A DNA stretch of 64,000 bases from Burkholderiales bacterium (GTDB taxonomy: Bacteria > Pseudomonadota > Gammaproteobacteria > Burkholderiales > Casimicrobiaceae): assembly GCA_016790165.1 (NCBI GenBank), contig JAEUPL010000004.1:1-64000 (forward strand), written 5' to 3'. Of the stretch, positions 8,698 through 17,866 are shown piece by piece. How positions within the stretch are numbered: the first letter of the stretch is position 1; every line of letters begins with the position of its first letter. Both the position numbers and the translations under genes were made by a program. The notes below the pieces were generated by a model that was not told the DNA's origin, did not search any database, and worked only from the letters and a program-made list of their open reading frames with translations.

Positions 8698-8996
8698 TAA
8701 GCAGGCCGGCGCGGGCCAGACGGGTGCGGGGCAGCCTTTGGCCGATGCCACCGTGTGCCACGCGACTCGCGTGCCGGTGCCGACAGTCGCCCGCCAGCGC
8801 TATTCGTAAGCCAGATGGAATGTGTGCAAGCTACTGTACGGACACGGAAACGATGACCGACTTCGACCCGAGGCTCTCGAAGCGCGGTTCATGAGAGGCT
8901 TGTTCAGCGTTTTCGTGACGAGCGGGGGGCGCACGCGTCGTTCTGCCGTGGTGAAATTGCATCTGCCGAGCGGATGTCTGAAGGAAGGGGAGCGAG

Positions 8997-9422
8997 ATGG
9001 CGGAGAACAAAGGCAATGAACCCTGGGCGGCTTGGGCCGAATCCATGCAGAAGATGTTGGCCACACCCGGCGCGATGAACCCATTCGCCGGTGTCATGGG
9101 GGCGAGCGGAGGCGGGGCCGCGCCATCGGGATTTGATCCTGCCCAACTGATGAAAGCACTGGACCCGGACGAAATCGAACGCCGAATCCAGGACATGCGC
9201 GCGGTAGAGGCGTGGATGCGTCTGGCGCTTTCCGGGGTCGAAATGTCCATCAAGACCATGGAAATGCAGCGCGACGCCTATGCCTCTTTCGGCAAGATGC
9301 GCGAGCGGGCGACGCGCACGGTGACGGAAAGCGCTGAGGCCGCCGCCGCCGTCGTGCGGGGCGCAACGCGTGGCGCGGAGCCCAAACGGGCGGCACGAAG
9401 GGCGAGCACGCGCAAGCGTTGA
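8997..9422 (+). CDS. phaM: PhaM-like PHB granule-associated protein
   Basis: A 141-residue protein with a Gly/Pro/Ala-rich start, a central stretch LDPDEIERRIQDMRAVEAWM with the KAVE-type signature of PhaM, and a basic C-terminal tail (AKRAARRASTRKR-like, residues 128-141). PhaM binds PHA synthase and DNA, activating the synthase and tying granules to the nucleoid. A GGAAGGGGAG ribosome site precedes the ATG. phaC and phaB lie 2-5 kb downstream. The protein is shorter than well-studied PhaM, so a phasin-like role is the alternative. Confidence 0.6.
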   Translation: MAENKGNEPWAAWAESMQKMLATPGAMNPFAGVMGASGGGAAPSGFDPAQLMKALDPDEIERRIQDMRAVEAWMRLALSGVEMSIKTMEMQRDAYASFGKMRERATRTVTESAEAAAAVVRGATRGAEPKRAARRASTRKR

Positions 9423-9480
9423 GTCCGCCGGTGGCGCGTGTTACTGGCTGCAGCATCATTCGCACCTGTAGGAGAAGTGT

Positions 9481-10302
9481 ATGTTCCGCGTGAGCAAATG
9501 GACCGCCGTTTGTCGCGTCGTTGGTTCCGCTGCCGCGCCGGTGCTGGCGGGTTTGTTCCTGCTCGCGCCGGCGTCGGTATCGGCGGGTGATGTGCGCGTG
9601 TTGACAGCTGGCGCGTTCAAGTCGATGGTTCAAGCGCTGGCGCCGGAGTTTGAACGGCAGTCCGGCAACCGGTTGATCATCGCCAACGATACGGTGGGTG
9701 GTATCGTGAAGCGGGTGAACGTTGCGGCGGGGGCCACGCCCGAGGCGTTTGACGTCCTGATTGTGTCGCCGGCGGGCATGAGGGAGTTGGTCAAATCCGG
9801 TCGTGTGTTGGAATCGAGTGTGGTTAACCTGGCCAAGACGGGTGTCGGTGTTGCGGTCAAGGCGGGCAGCCCGATGCCCGACATCAGCACAGTGGCCGCG
9901 CTGCAAAAAGCGCTGCTGGAGGCGCGCGCGGTAGCCTACATTGACCCAGCGGCGGGCGGCACGAGTGGCATCTACTTCGCGGGGTTGCTGGACCGATGGG
10001 GTATCGCGGACCGGGTGAAATCCCGTGCAGTTCTGGTGCCGGGCGGCCTGGTTGCGGAACGGCTGGTGACGGGGCAAGCCGATCTCGCAATTCATCAGAT
10101 CAGTGAAATCCTTGCGGTGCCCGGGGCCACACTCGTCGGCCCGCTTCCCGCCGAGGTTCAGAGCTTCACGGTCTATGCCGCCGGCCGTCCAGTGGCGCCG
10201 AAAGACGCGCAGACCGACGCCGCGGCGGCTGCTTTGGTCGCGATGTTTACGTCTGATGCGGGGCGCGCACTGCTCAAGCAAAAGGGGATGGACACGCCCT
10301 GA
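9481..10302 (+). CDS. ModA-like periplasmic substrate-binding protein (orphan)
   Basis: A 273-residue secreted protein; the signal peptide ends near SVSAG (residues 36-37). The body resembles molybdate-type binding proteins: VLTAGAFKSMVQALAPEFERQ, then FDVLIVSPAGMRELVKSG and AAGGTSGIYFAGLLDRWGI. It probably binds a small anion or organic acid in the periplasm. No ABC permease or ATPase is adjacent, so its transport partner and ligand are unknown. Confidence 0.75.
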   Translation: MFRVSKWTAVCRVVGSAAAPVLAGLFLLAPASVSAGDVRVLTAGAFKSMVQALAPEFERQSGNRLIIANDTVGGIVKRVNVAAGATPEAFDVLIVSPAGMRELVKSGRVLESSVVNLAKTGVGVAVKAGSPMPDISTVAALQKALLEARAVAYIDPAAGGTSGIYFAGLLDRWGIADRVKSRAVLVPGGLVAERLVTGQADLAIHQISEILAVPGATLVGPLPAEVQSFTVYAAGRPVAPKDAQTDAAAAALVAMFTSDAGRALLKQKGMDTP

Positions 10303-10394
10303 CGTGCCGCGGTACGGTGTCACACACTCGACTACCCGACTAAAATGCCGGTTTCCGTCGGCTGGATACCACGGCTGCTTACGATGATGCGTGC

Positions 10395-11234
10395 TTGAGC
10401 GCGCATTGCGTCGCAGCGCACTTCGTTTTGACCCTTCTTGCCATCATTCTTGCTGCCGTCTTGGGCGGCGTTGCTTCTGCGCTGGTCGCTGCGTTTGCCC
10501 TCTACGCCAAGCTCTCGTCAATCGAGCGCTGGGTCGCGTTTGCGGTGGGGGCGATGCTTGCGGTGGTTTTTCTCGACATTCTCCCGCACGCGTTGTCGGA
10601 CGGCGCTACGCCAAGTTCGTTGATGGCCTGGGTGCTCGGCGGCGTGCTCTTCTTCTTCTTCCTGGAAAAGCTGGTTATCTGGCGGCACTCACACGGTGAC
10701 CTGACTCCCCATTCGCAAACGCCCGACCCTGTGCATTCGGCGCATGATCACCATCACGCGCACCAGGGTCACGATGGTGGGCGCTCCGGTTTGATGGTGC
10801 TGATCGGCGACTCCTTGCACAATGCCACAGATGGCGTGGTCATTGCGGCTGCGTTTCTCGCCGACTTCCGCCTCGGCGTCGTCACTTCGCTGGCCATCAT
10901 TGCACACGAGATTCCGCAGGAAGTGAGCGACTTTTTCGTGTTGTTGCACTCTGGTTATTCGCGGCGCAAAGCGTTTCTTTACAACCTGCTGTCGAGCCTC
11001 GCGATGGTGGTCGGGGGCGTAGTGGCGTTTTTCGCCCTCGAGCGCGCCGAGGCTTATGTCACGCCGGTGCTGGCGTTCGCCGCCGCATCGATGCTCTATG
11101 TTGCCGTGGCCGACCTGATTCCGGCGCTGCACCGGCGCTTTTCACTCAGCGACACGCTTCAGCAGATGCTCATGATTGGCCTGGGCATCGGAACGGTCAC
11201 ACTGACGCACGCCCTATTGCACGGCGGTCACTGA
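10395..11234 (+). CDS. ZIP-family metal (zinc/iron) transporter
   Basis: A 279-residue inner-membrane protein with about eight helices and a His-rich cytosolic loop (residues 95-130, with HSAHDHHHAHQGHDGG). The fourth and fifth helices carry the metal-path residues GDSLHNATDGVVIAAAF and AIIAHEIPQEVSDFFVLL. ZIP proteins import zinc or other divalent metals. No in-frame ATG is well placed, so a TTG at 10395 is taken as start. Confidence 0.9.
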   Translation: MSAHCVAAHFVLTLLAIILAAVLGGVASALVAAFALYAKLSSIERWVAFAVGAMLAVVFLDILPHALSDGATPSSLMAWVLGGVLFFFFLEKLVIWRHSHGDLTPHSQTPDPVHSAHDHHHAHQGHDGGRSGLMVLIGDSLHNATDGVVIAAAFLADFRLGVVTSLAIIAHEIPQEVSDFFVLLHSGYSRRKAFLYNLLSSLAMVVGGVVAFFALERAEAYVTPVLAFAAASMLYVAVADLIPALHRRFSLSDTLQQMLMIGLGIGTVTLTHALLHGGH

Positions 11235-11245
11235 CGCCGCTCGCG

Positions 11246-11431
11246 TCAATCACTCGCCGGCGGTGACGGCGGCGGGGCGGCACGACGCCGCAGGCGCTTT
11301 ATCCAGATTACCAGCAGCACTGGCAGCACGCCGAGAAACAAAAGGCGCACGACCCCTTTCAGCAAGGAGTCAGAAACCAGCGTAATCATTGCGACGACGT
11401 AAAGCCAGCCGATCAGGACGAGGTAGAGCAT
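11246..11431 (-). CDS. Small hydrophobic membrane protein, unknown function
   Basis: A 61-residue protein with two membrane helices (MLYLVLIGWLYVVAMITLV and VVRLLFLGVLPVLLVIWI) and a basic, Pro-rich tail. Similar short proteins starting MLYLVLIGWLYVV are familiar in Burkholderiales, which supports it being real. It is the only minus-strand gene between the ZIP and phaC genes. No function can be assigned. Confidence 0.6.
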   Translation of the reverse strand: MLYLVLIGWLYVVAMITLVSDSLLKGVVRLLFLGVLPVLLVIWIKRLRRRAAPPPSPPASD

Positions 11432-11589
11432 CGGAGTTGTCTTCGCGAGGTGTTGTGCCAGCGCCAGCAGTGCGGCGCCTCCGCAACAATCAGCGCATAC
11501 AGATCAAGTCGTGATGCTATCGCCTATGATGGGCATTGCGCTGAACTTCGCGGTTGGCTACATTGAACCGGGTAAAGGGAGCAGTCACG

Positions 11590-13458
11590 ATGAGCAGCAA
11601 GAAATCGTCCACCAAGGGCGACGCGGCCGGCGCACAGCGGGCCGAGAATCCGTTTGCGGCATGGGCAAGCGGCAACCCGTTTCTCAGTGGCGTGGCCAAT
11701 CCATTCGCCAATGCCGCGCAGGACGCCACGGCGAAGTTCGCCGAAATGATGAACGCGGCACCCGGAGCCAACCCGTTTGCCGAGGGCATCCAGGCGATGC
11801 AGACGCTGATGTCGAGCAACATCGGCCAGCAACCGTCCATCGTTTCCACCGTGCCTGCGTTTGCGCAACCCGGCCCGATGCCGATGCCTGAGGCGGGGTG
11901 GTGGTGGTTGCCCTCGGTGCAGCCTACGGTGTGGCAGCAGGCGCTCACGACATGGTTTAGTCCACAGACGGACGTCGCTGCGCTCGCGGCCGCCGACCGT
12001 CGGTTCCGCTCGAAATCCTGGGAGTCGCAACCGTTCTTCCAGCTCGCGCGTGACCACTACCTCCGTAACTGTGCGTTCTGGCGCGAAGTCGTGTCCAAAG
12101 CAGACCTCGATGATCGCGAGCGGCACCGCGCCCGTTTCTTCGTTGAGCAAGTGCTCGACGCGACAGCGCCGACCAATTTCTTCCTGACCAATCCGGAAGC
12201 CATCGAGCGCGCGATTGAGACCAAAGGCGAGAGTGTCAAACACGGCATCGAAAACCTGTCGCACGACATCGAAGCCGGCCACATCGCCATGACCGACGAA
12301 AAGGCGTTCAAGGTGGGCGAGAACCTCGCCGTCACGCCGGGGCAGGTGGTGTTCCGCAACGAACTGATTGAGCTGATTCACTACACGCCGACCGAGAAAA
12401 CGGTCTATCAGCGTCCGCTCTTGATCGTGCCGCCGTGCATCAACAAGTTCTACATCCTCGATCTCAAGCCCGAGAATTCGTTCGTGGCACACGCCGTGGC
12501 GCAGGGCTTTGACGTGTACCTCGTGTCGTGGCGCAACGTCGGCGACGATCTGAAAGCGCTGACCTGGGAGGACTACCTCGAGGAAGGTGTGCTGACTGCG
12601 ATTGATGAAACGCGCGACCACTCGGGCGCGGCCACCATCAACACGCTGGGCTTCTGCGTCGGCGGCACCATTCTCTCCTGTGCGCTGGCGGTGCTCGCCT
12701 CGCGCGGCGAGCTGGACGATTTCGTCGAGAGCGCCACTTATCTCACGACGCTGCTGGACTTTACCGAACCCGGTGACATCAAGGCCTATCTTGGCGAAAG
12801 CACCTACCAGATGCGCGTGCAGCAGTTCGGGCCGGACGGCGCGGGTGGCATGATGAAAGGTTCGGAGCTGGCGCAGTCCTTCGCCAGCCTGCGCGCGAAC
12901 GATCTGATCTGGAACTACGTCGTCAACAACTACCTCAAAGGCCAGGACCCGCCCGCCTTCGATCTGCTGTACTGGAACGGCGATTCCACCAATCTGCCCG
13001 GGCCGATGTACCTCTACTACCTGCGCAACTTCTACCTGGACAACAAGCTCACCAAGCCAGGAACGCTCGACATGATCGGCGAGCCGGTGGATCTGTCCAA
13101 CGTGGATATTCCAACCTACGTTTACTGTTCGCGGGAGGACCACATCGTGCCATGGAAGAGCGCGTTCGCCTCGGCCGAACTCTGGGGTGGCGATGTGGAA
13201 TTCGTCGTCGGCGCCTCCGGTCACATTGCCGGGGTCATCAATCCGCCCGGCCCCAAGAAGCGCAGCTACTGGACGGGCCGTTGGCCTGCCGACACGCCGG
13301 AAGCCTGGGACGCCAAGGCCAGCGAGCACGCCGGCAGCTGGTGGCCCCACTGGTACGCCTGGCTCGCGCCGCACTCCGGCAAGCGTGTACCCGCCAAGAA
13401 GCAGGGCAAGAGCCCGTTAGGCGCGGCGCCCGGCCAGTTTGTGCTGGAAAAGGCCTGA
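11590..13458 (+). CDS. phaC: Class I poly(3-hydroxyalkanoate) synthase
   Basis: A 622-residue enzyme that polymerises 3-hydroxyacyl-CoA into PHB on granules. The alpha/beta-hydrolase triad is visible as Cys356 in the lipase-like box GFCVGG (355-360), Asp517 in SREDHIVPW and His545 in GASGHIAGV. All three sit 37 residues later than in the well-known Cupriavidus enzyme, owing to a longer Asn-Pro-Phe-rich N-terminus. The ATG at 11590 has GGGAG upstream and is preferred to an in-frame start 36 bases earlier. phaB follows after 85 bases; phaA is not nearby. Confidence 0.97.
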   Translation: MSSKKSSTKGDAAGAQRAENPFAAWASGNPFLSGVANPFANAAQDATAKFAEMMNAAPGANPFAEGIQAMQTLMSSNIGQQPSIVSTVPAFAQPGPMPMPEAGWWWLPSVQPTVWQQALTTWFSPQTDVAALAAADRRFRSKSWESQPFFQLARDHYLRNCAFWREVVSKADLDDRERHRARFFVEQVLDATAPTNFFLTNPEAIERAIETKGESVKHGIENLSHDIEAGHIAMTDEKAFKVGENLAVTPGQVVFRNELIELIHYTPTEKTVYQRPLLIVPPCINKFYILDLKPENSFVAHAVAQGFDVYLVSWRNVGDDLKALTWEDYLEEGVLTAIDETRDHSGAATINTLGFCVGGTILSCALAVLASRGELDDFVESATYLTTLLDFTEPGDIKAYLGESTYQMRVQQFGPDGAGGMMKGSELAQSFASLRANDLIWNYVVNNYLKGQDPPAFDLLYWNGDSTNLPGPMYLYYLRNFYLDNKLTKPGTLDMIGEPVDLSNVDIPTYVYCSREDHIVPWKSAFASAELWGGDVEFVVGASGHIAGVINPPGPKKRSYWTGRWPADTPEAWDAKASEHAGSWWPHWYAWLAPHSGKRVPAKKQGKSPLGAAPGQFVLEKA

Positions 13459-13505
13459 TTCACCCGACCGCCGCGCTCGGCGCGTCGGAATTTTTTGGTC
13501 GCTTT

Positions 13506-13526
13506 AGTTCACAGTTCATAGTTCAC
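13506..13526 (+). repeat. Three tandem heptamers in the phaC-phaB gap
   Basis: AGTTCAC, AGTTCAT and AGTTCAC follow each other directly, ending 17 bases before the phaB start codon and just upstream of its AAGGAGAG ribosome site. Their role is unknown. Confidence 0.5.
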
Positions 13527-13543
13527 AACAAGGAGAGAGCAAC

Positions 13544-14284
13544 ATGTCACGCGTCACATTGGTCACCGGCGGTATGGGCGGACTCGGCGAAGCCATCTGC
13601 ATCAAGATGGCCGCCATGGGTTACCAGGTCGTCACCACCTATTCGCCCGGCAACAAAACCTGGCAGGAGTGGCTTGCTGCGATGAAGCAGCAAGGGCACA
13701 ACTTCAAGGCCTATCCTTGTGATGTGTCGGACTACGACTCCTGCAAAGCCTGCATCGATCAGATCGTCAAGGACGTCGGTCCGGTGGACGTGCTGGTCAA
13801 CAACGCCGGTATTACCCGCGACATGACCTTCAAGAAGATGGATAAGGTCAACTGGCACGCGGTGATGTCCACCAACCTCGATTCCACCTTCAACATGACC
13901 AAGCAAGTCTGCGACGGCATGCTTGATCGTGGCTGGGGCCGCATCATCAACATCTCGTCGGTGAACGGGCAGAAGGGCGCGTTTGGCCAGACGAACTACT
14001 CCGCTGCCAAGGCGGGCATGCACGGCTTCACCAAAGCGCTGGCGCTCGAAGTCGCGCGCAAGGGCGTGACGGTCAACACCATCTCGCCGGGTTACATCGG
14101 CACCAAGATGGTCATGGCGATTCCGCAAGACGTGCTCGACAGCAAGATCATCCCGCAAATTCCGATGGGCCGCCTTGGCAAACCGGAAGAGGTCGCGGGT
14201 CTCGTGGCATACCTCGCCAGCGAAGAAGCGGCGTTCCTGACCGGCGCCAATATCGCCATTAACGGCGGCCAGCACATGCAGTAA
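13544..14284 (+). CDS. phaB: Acetoacetyl-CoA reductase (NADPH), PHB pathway
   Basis: A 246-residue short-chain dehydrogenase that reduces acetoacetyl-CoA to (R)-3-hydroxybutyryl-CoA for PhaC. The nucleotide motif TGGMGGLGE is at residues 8-16, NNAG at 86-89, and the catalytic Ser138/139, Tyr152 and Lys156 are in place. GINGGQHMQ-type ending is typical of PhaB. A strong AAGGAGAG ribosome site precedes the ATG. It is directly downstream of phaC and followed by a terminator. Confidence 0.95.
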   Translation: MSRVTLVTGGMGGLGEAICIKMAAMGYQVVTTYSPGNKTWQEWLAAMKQQGHNFKAYPCDVSDYDSCKACIDQIVKDVGPVDVLVNNAGITRDMTFKKMDKVNWHAVMSTNLDSTFNMTKQVCDGMLDRGWGRIINISSVNGQKGAFGQTNYSAAKAGMHGFTKALALEVARKGVTVNTISPGYIGTKMVMAIPQDVLDSKIIPQIPMGRLGKPEEVAGLVAYLASEEAAFLTGANIAINGGQHMQ

Positions 14285-14321
14285 CGCGCTGATCACTCGT
14301 CGGCCGCTTCGCTCGTGTGTC

Positions 14322-14341
14322 AAAAAGCCTATGGCTTTTGG
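14322..14341 (+). terminator. Terminator after phaB
   Basis: AAAAGCC (14323-14329), a TAT loop and GGCTTTT (14333-14339) form a 7-bp hairpin ending in a T-run, 38 bases past the phaB stop. Confidence 0.65.
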
Positions 14342-14449
14342 TCTCCAGCGACGGCTGGCTGGTGATTACAGCCGGATTATTGCGATAGTCGACTTTCGTA
14401 AAAATTGACGCCAAACGACCGCCCAGCCGTCGTTCACGGGGAAGAGCCG

Positions 14450-15742
14450 TTGAGCGAGGGATCGGACGCGGTCATTCCGGCTGGTCCGCCCGACGCGGAG
14501 AGCGATGCGGCAGCGGCCCCTGATGGCGACTCCAGCGCCGCCCCCGCTACCGCCGTGACAGCGGCACCCCCAGACGTCGCCGCGTCCAGCCGCGAAACCC
14601 GTTACCCGTTCAGTTTCACTGGCCGCGCTGCGGATTACTTCCGCATCTGGGTGGTCAATACGTTCCTGCTCATCGTCACGCTCGGGCTCTACTCGCCGTG
14701 GGCGAAAGTGCGCAAACGCCAGTTCTTCCTGCGCCACACCTGGGCGGCGGATGCCAACTTCGATTTTCACGCCAACCCGTGGCCCATCCTGCGCGGACGA
14801 CTCATCGCGGGCCTTCTGTTCGCGGCCTACTGGTTTTGGGGCAACGTCAATCCGAAGCACGCGGCGTGGCTCGGTCTTGCCCTCGCGGCGGCAACGCCCT
14901 GGCTCGCCGTGAGTTCGTTGCGATTCAATCTCGGCAATACCAGCTACCGGAACCTGCGCTTTCGTTTTTCCGGCGGTCTGCGCGACTCGCTGGGCGTGTT
15001 CTGGCCGTTCGTGCTGTTCGCTGGCTTGACGCTGCTTTTTCCGTTTGAGGTGGACGCCGAGGGCTGGGGTCGCGAGCAGTGGAAGGGCCTGGTCCCCTCG
15101 CTCGTGCTGATGCTCTTCTACCCGTGGTTTGTGGGTGCGTACCGGCTCATGCTGCTGCGCCGCAGCGGCTATGGCGCGGCGAATTTGGGCACCACGGCTC
15201 GCGTGCGGCAGATTTACGCGGTGTACGCCCGCGCCGGGTTGTTGTTTCTCGCGTTGGCGCTTCCGGCCGCCGTCGCCAACGGCCTGCTCGTGGTGCTGCT
15301 CAAGCCTCGTCTGAGTGATCCGGCTGCGTTCACGCAATGGACGACCCAGATCCTGTTCCTGCTCAACCTGTTGCCGTGGGCGGCGGTGGCGATTTGCGCT
15401 TACGCTTATACGCAATCGCGCCTGGCGAACGTGACGCTCTGCGCATCGCATCTCGAGGTGCCGCCGCCCGCATCGGCGGCTGCTGGACAGATGATTCGTC
15501 TGCACAGCACGTTGCGCATGCGCACGCTGCTCAAACTCTACGTGCTGAATCTGCTCGCCATCGTGGGTTCTGTCGGTTTTGCCATGCCGTGGGCGGCCGT
15601 GCGCAGCGCCCGCGTGCGCGCCGAATCGATGGCGTTGCTGAGCGACGCGCCGCTCGACACCGTGCTGGCACAGGATGGCCTCGCCGGCGCTGCCGCGGCC
15701 GATGCAGCCAGTGAATTTTTCTCGCTGGACGTTGCGCTATGA
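14450..15742 (+). CDS. DUF898 (YjgN-family) membrane protein
   Basis: A protein of 430 residues from the TTG at 14450. After a Pro/Ala-rich N-terminal segment come RYPFSFTGRAADYFRIWVVN and LGLYSPWAKVRKRQFFLRHT, the signature of DUF898/YjgN, then multiple membrane helices. The function is unknown. Starts at 14405 and 14450 (both TTG) are possible; the latter has GGGGAAG 6 bases upstream. Its stop overlaps the ATG of the following M48 protease (ATGA), so the two are translationally coupled. Confidence 0.85.
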   Translation: MSEGSDAVIPAGPPDAESDAAAAPDGDSSAAPATAVTAAPPDVAASSRETRYPFSFTGRAADYFRIWVVNTFLLIVTLGLYSPWAKVRKRQFFLRHTWAADANFDFHANPWPILRGRLIAGLLFAAYWFWGNVNPKHAAWLGLALAAATPWLAVSSLRFNLGNTSYRNLRFRFSGGLRDSLGVFWPFVLFAGLTLLFPFEVDAEGWGREQWKGLVPSLVLMLFYPWFVGAYRLMLLRRSGYGAANLGTTARVRQIYAVYARAGLLFLALALPAAVANGLLVVLLKPRLSDPAAFTQWTTQILFLLNLLPWAAVAICAYAYTQSRLANVTLCASHLEVPPPASAAAGQMIRLHSTLRMRTLLKLYVLNLLAIVGSVGFAMPWAAVRSARVRAESMALLSDAPLDTVLAQDGLAGAAAADAASEFFSLDVAL

Positions 15743-17004
15743 CGACATCGGCAACCACCGTGGATGCATCAACTCACGCCTCGGAGCGGTCCGTCGCCGC
15801 GGTGTGGTTCGATGGGAAATCGTCGCGCCGCCACCCGGCCAGGCTTTGGCGCGTGGGCGATGAACTCCTGCTGCGTGCTGCGGGCGATGCCACGGTCGAG
15901 GGCACGACCGACGAGTTGCCGCTCGCGCACGCCGCGCTCGCCGAAGTACGCGTCGGTTCGCGCATCGGCGACGCTCCGTACCCGATCACCTTTCCCGGTG
16001 GCGGCGTAGCGCTGTGCGCCGACCACGCAGCCACCGACCGGCTGCTCGGGCTGGGTGTGGCGCACGATACCGTCTCGCGCCTGGAGCGGGCGAGCATGCT
16101 GGTGGCCGTTGCGCTGGCGGGGCTGGTGGCGGCCCTTTGGTTCGCGTATCAACACCTGATTCCGGCGGCGACCGATTTTGCGGCGCAACGCATTCCGCGC
16201 GAAACCGAGCGTCATCTTGGCGATGTGGCGCTGAAGGCGATGGACCGCTACGGCTTCAAGCCATCGCTGCTCGCTGAGTCGCAGCAAGAAAAGATTCGTG
16301 CCGACTTTGACCGGCTGGCGGCGGCGGCAGGCATGCGGGGGCAGGCGACGCTGCTGTTTCGCAAGCAAAGCATGAACGCCTTCGCCCTGCCGGGGGGCAC
16401 CGTGGTGCTGACCGATGAACTGGTGCGCGCGCTCGGCGACGACCACGACGCCTTGCTTGCGGTGCTCGCGCATGAGCTCGGCCATCAGGCACACCGCGAC
16501 ACTTTGCGCCACCTGATTTCCGGTTCGCTCACCGCCGTGCTGGTCGGCGCCGTCACTGGCGATGTATCCGGCGTAGCGGCGATCAGCACCGCCGTCCCGA
16601 GCATCGCCAGCACGCTGCGCTTCAGCCGAGCGATTGAAGCGGAGGCCGACAGCTACGCCTTCGATCTGTTGCGACAGACCGGTCACTCGCCGGCCGCGTT
16701 TGCGCGGGCGATGGAGCGCATGCGGGCGGTGCAGTTGTGCCGCCTGCTGCGTGCCAAGGACCGTGCGGCGGCCAATCGCGCGCCAGGGCCAATGTACGAT
16801 CCCGACGAAGACCCAAATCCGCTCACTGAATCCTCCAGCACGCCCGAGCGTCCCCCAGCGCGCTGCCTGAGCGACCCCGCCGACTACCTGCGTGATCGCG
16901 ACGCCGAGGTGGCGAAACTCGACCTCGAAGGCGGCATGCTCTCCTACGTCAGCACGCACCCTGCGACCGAAGAGCGCATCGCACGCGCCAAAGCCGCACG
17001 CTGA
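15739..17004 (+). CDS. M48-family membrane-associated zinc metalloprotease
   Basis: A 421-residue protein with an unusual N-terminal domain (1-115), one membrane helix at about 118-137 and an M48 peptidase domain. The zinc motif is His245-Glu246-x-x-His249 (LAHELGHQAHRD), and the third ligand Glu lies in EAEADSYAFDLL. Together with the coupled DUF898 gene it forms a pair common in betaproteobacteria, perhaps for membrane-protein quality control. Substrates are unknown. Confidence 0.88.
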   Translation: MTTSATTVDASTHASERSVAAVWFDGKSSRRHPARLWRVGDELLLRAAGDATVEGTTDELPLAHAALAEVRVGSRIGDAPYPITFPGGGVALCADHAATDRLLGLGVAHDTVSRLERASMLVAVALAGLVAALWFAYQHLIPAATDFAAQRIPRETERHLGDVALKAMDRYGFKPSLLAESQQEKIRADFDRLAAAAGMRGQATLLFRKQSMNAFALPGGTVVLTDELVRALGDDHDALLAVLAHELGHQAHRDTLRHLISGSLTAVLVGAVTGDVSGVAAISTAVPSIASTLRFSRAIEAEADSYAFDLLRQTGHSPAAFARAMERMRAVQLCRLLRAKDRAAANRAPGPMYDPDEDPNPLTESSSTPERPPARCLSDPADYLRDRDAEVAKLDLEGGMLSYVSTHPATEERIARAKAAR

Positions 17005-17040
17005 AGCCCGACAGGGCGCGACCCGGCATAACATTGCACT

Positions 17041-17832
17041 ATGTCAGCGCACCCGACGCCCCGTTCTGACGCCGCCCCAGCGCGCGTCCTCATTCCGTGT
17101 GACAACCGCATGTTCGGCGACGTGCCGATGGTGGTGCTCTACAACCGCTATTTCGACGCCATTCGAGATCAGGCCGGTTGTCTGCCGATTCCCCTGCCGT
17201 GCACTGGTGCCGAAGACATTGACGCCTATCTCGCACTGGCTGACGGCGTGATGCTCACCGGCTCACCCGCCAACGTGCATCCTTCGCACTTCGGTCAGGA
17301 CGTGCATGATCCGTCGCTGCCGCTGGATCCATTGCGCGACGCCATGACCCTGCCGCTGATCCGGCGCGTGGTTGAGCTCGGCATGCCGCTGCTGGCGATC
17401 TGTCGTGGCTTGCAGGAGATCAACGTCGCGCTCGGCGGGTCGTTGCATCAGGCGGTGCAGGAGGTGCCCGGGCGCGGGGACCATCGCGGCGCGAAAGGCA
17501 AGCCTGGCGCGCTCACGCCCGAGCGCTACGCCGACGCGCATTCCATCACTGCCACGGCGGGCGGTTGTCTTGCCGCCATCATTGGTAGCGAGCCGGTGAC
17601 TGTCAACTCGGTGCACGGGCAGGGCATCGACCAGCTTGCGCCCACGGCGCGCACCGAGGCGCTGGCGCCGGACGGTCAGATTGAAGCCATTTCCATCGCC
17701 AGTCACGCGGGCTTCTCGCTGGCGTTACAGTGGCACCCCGAATGGCAGGCGGGCGACAATCTGGTTTCACAGAAACTGTTTTTCGCATTCGGCAGCGCCT
17801 GTCGTGACTGGCAGGCACGCCGCGCGCGTTGA
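17041..17832 (+). CDS. puuD: Gamma-glutamyl-gamma-aminobutyrate hydrolase-like (class I glutamine amidotransferase family, C26)
   Basis: The 263-residue protein has the nucleophile elbow LAICRGLQEINVALGGSL with Cys121, and the catalytic His-Glu pair in LQWHPEW. PuuD releases GABA from gamma-Glu-GABA in putrescine breakdown. The gene precedes an aldehyde dehydrogenase, the expected PuuC partner, which supports the role. Other genes of the Puu pathway (puuA, puuB) are not in the window, so the substrate remains inferred. Confidence 0.8.
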   Translation: MSAHPTPRSDAAPARVLIPCDNRMFGDVPMVVLYNRYFDAIRDQAGCLPIPLPCTGAEDIDAYLALADGVMLTGSPANVHPSHFGQDVHDPSLPLDPLRDAMTLPLIRRVVELGMPLLAICRGLQEINVALGGSLHQAVQEVPGRGDHRGAKGKPGALTPERYADAHSITATAGGCLAAIIGSEPVTVNSVHGQGIDQLAPTARTEALAPDGQIEAISIASHAGFSLALQWHPEWQAGDNLVSQKLFFAFGSACRDWQARRAR

Positions 17833-17866
17833 CGCCGGGCGACACACAGCAGGGCAGGGACGGATC

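Noticed and set aside
10385-10394. ATG codons just upstream as starts for the ZIP gene
   Set aside because: Both are out of frame with the transporter; only a TTG fits.
11524-13374. 616-codon open frame antisense to phaC
   Set aside because: It is the complement of a well-supported gene; the His/Arg/Val-rich composition is typical of a GC-rich shadow frame.
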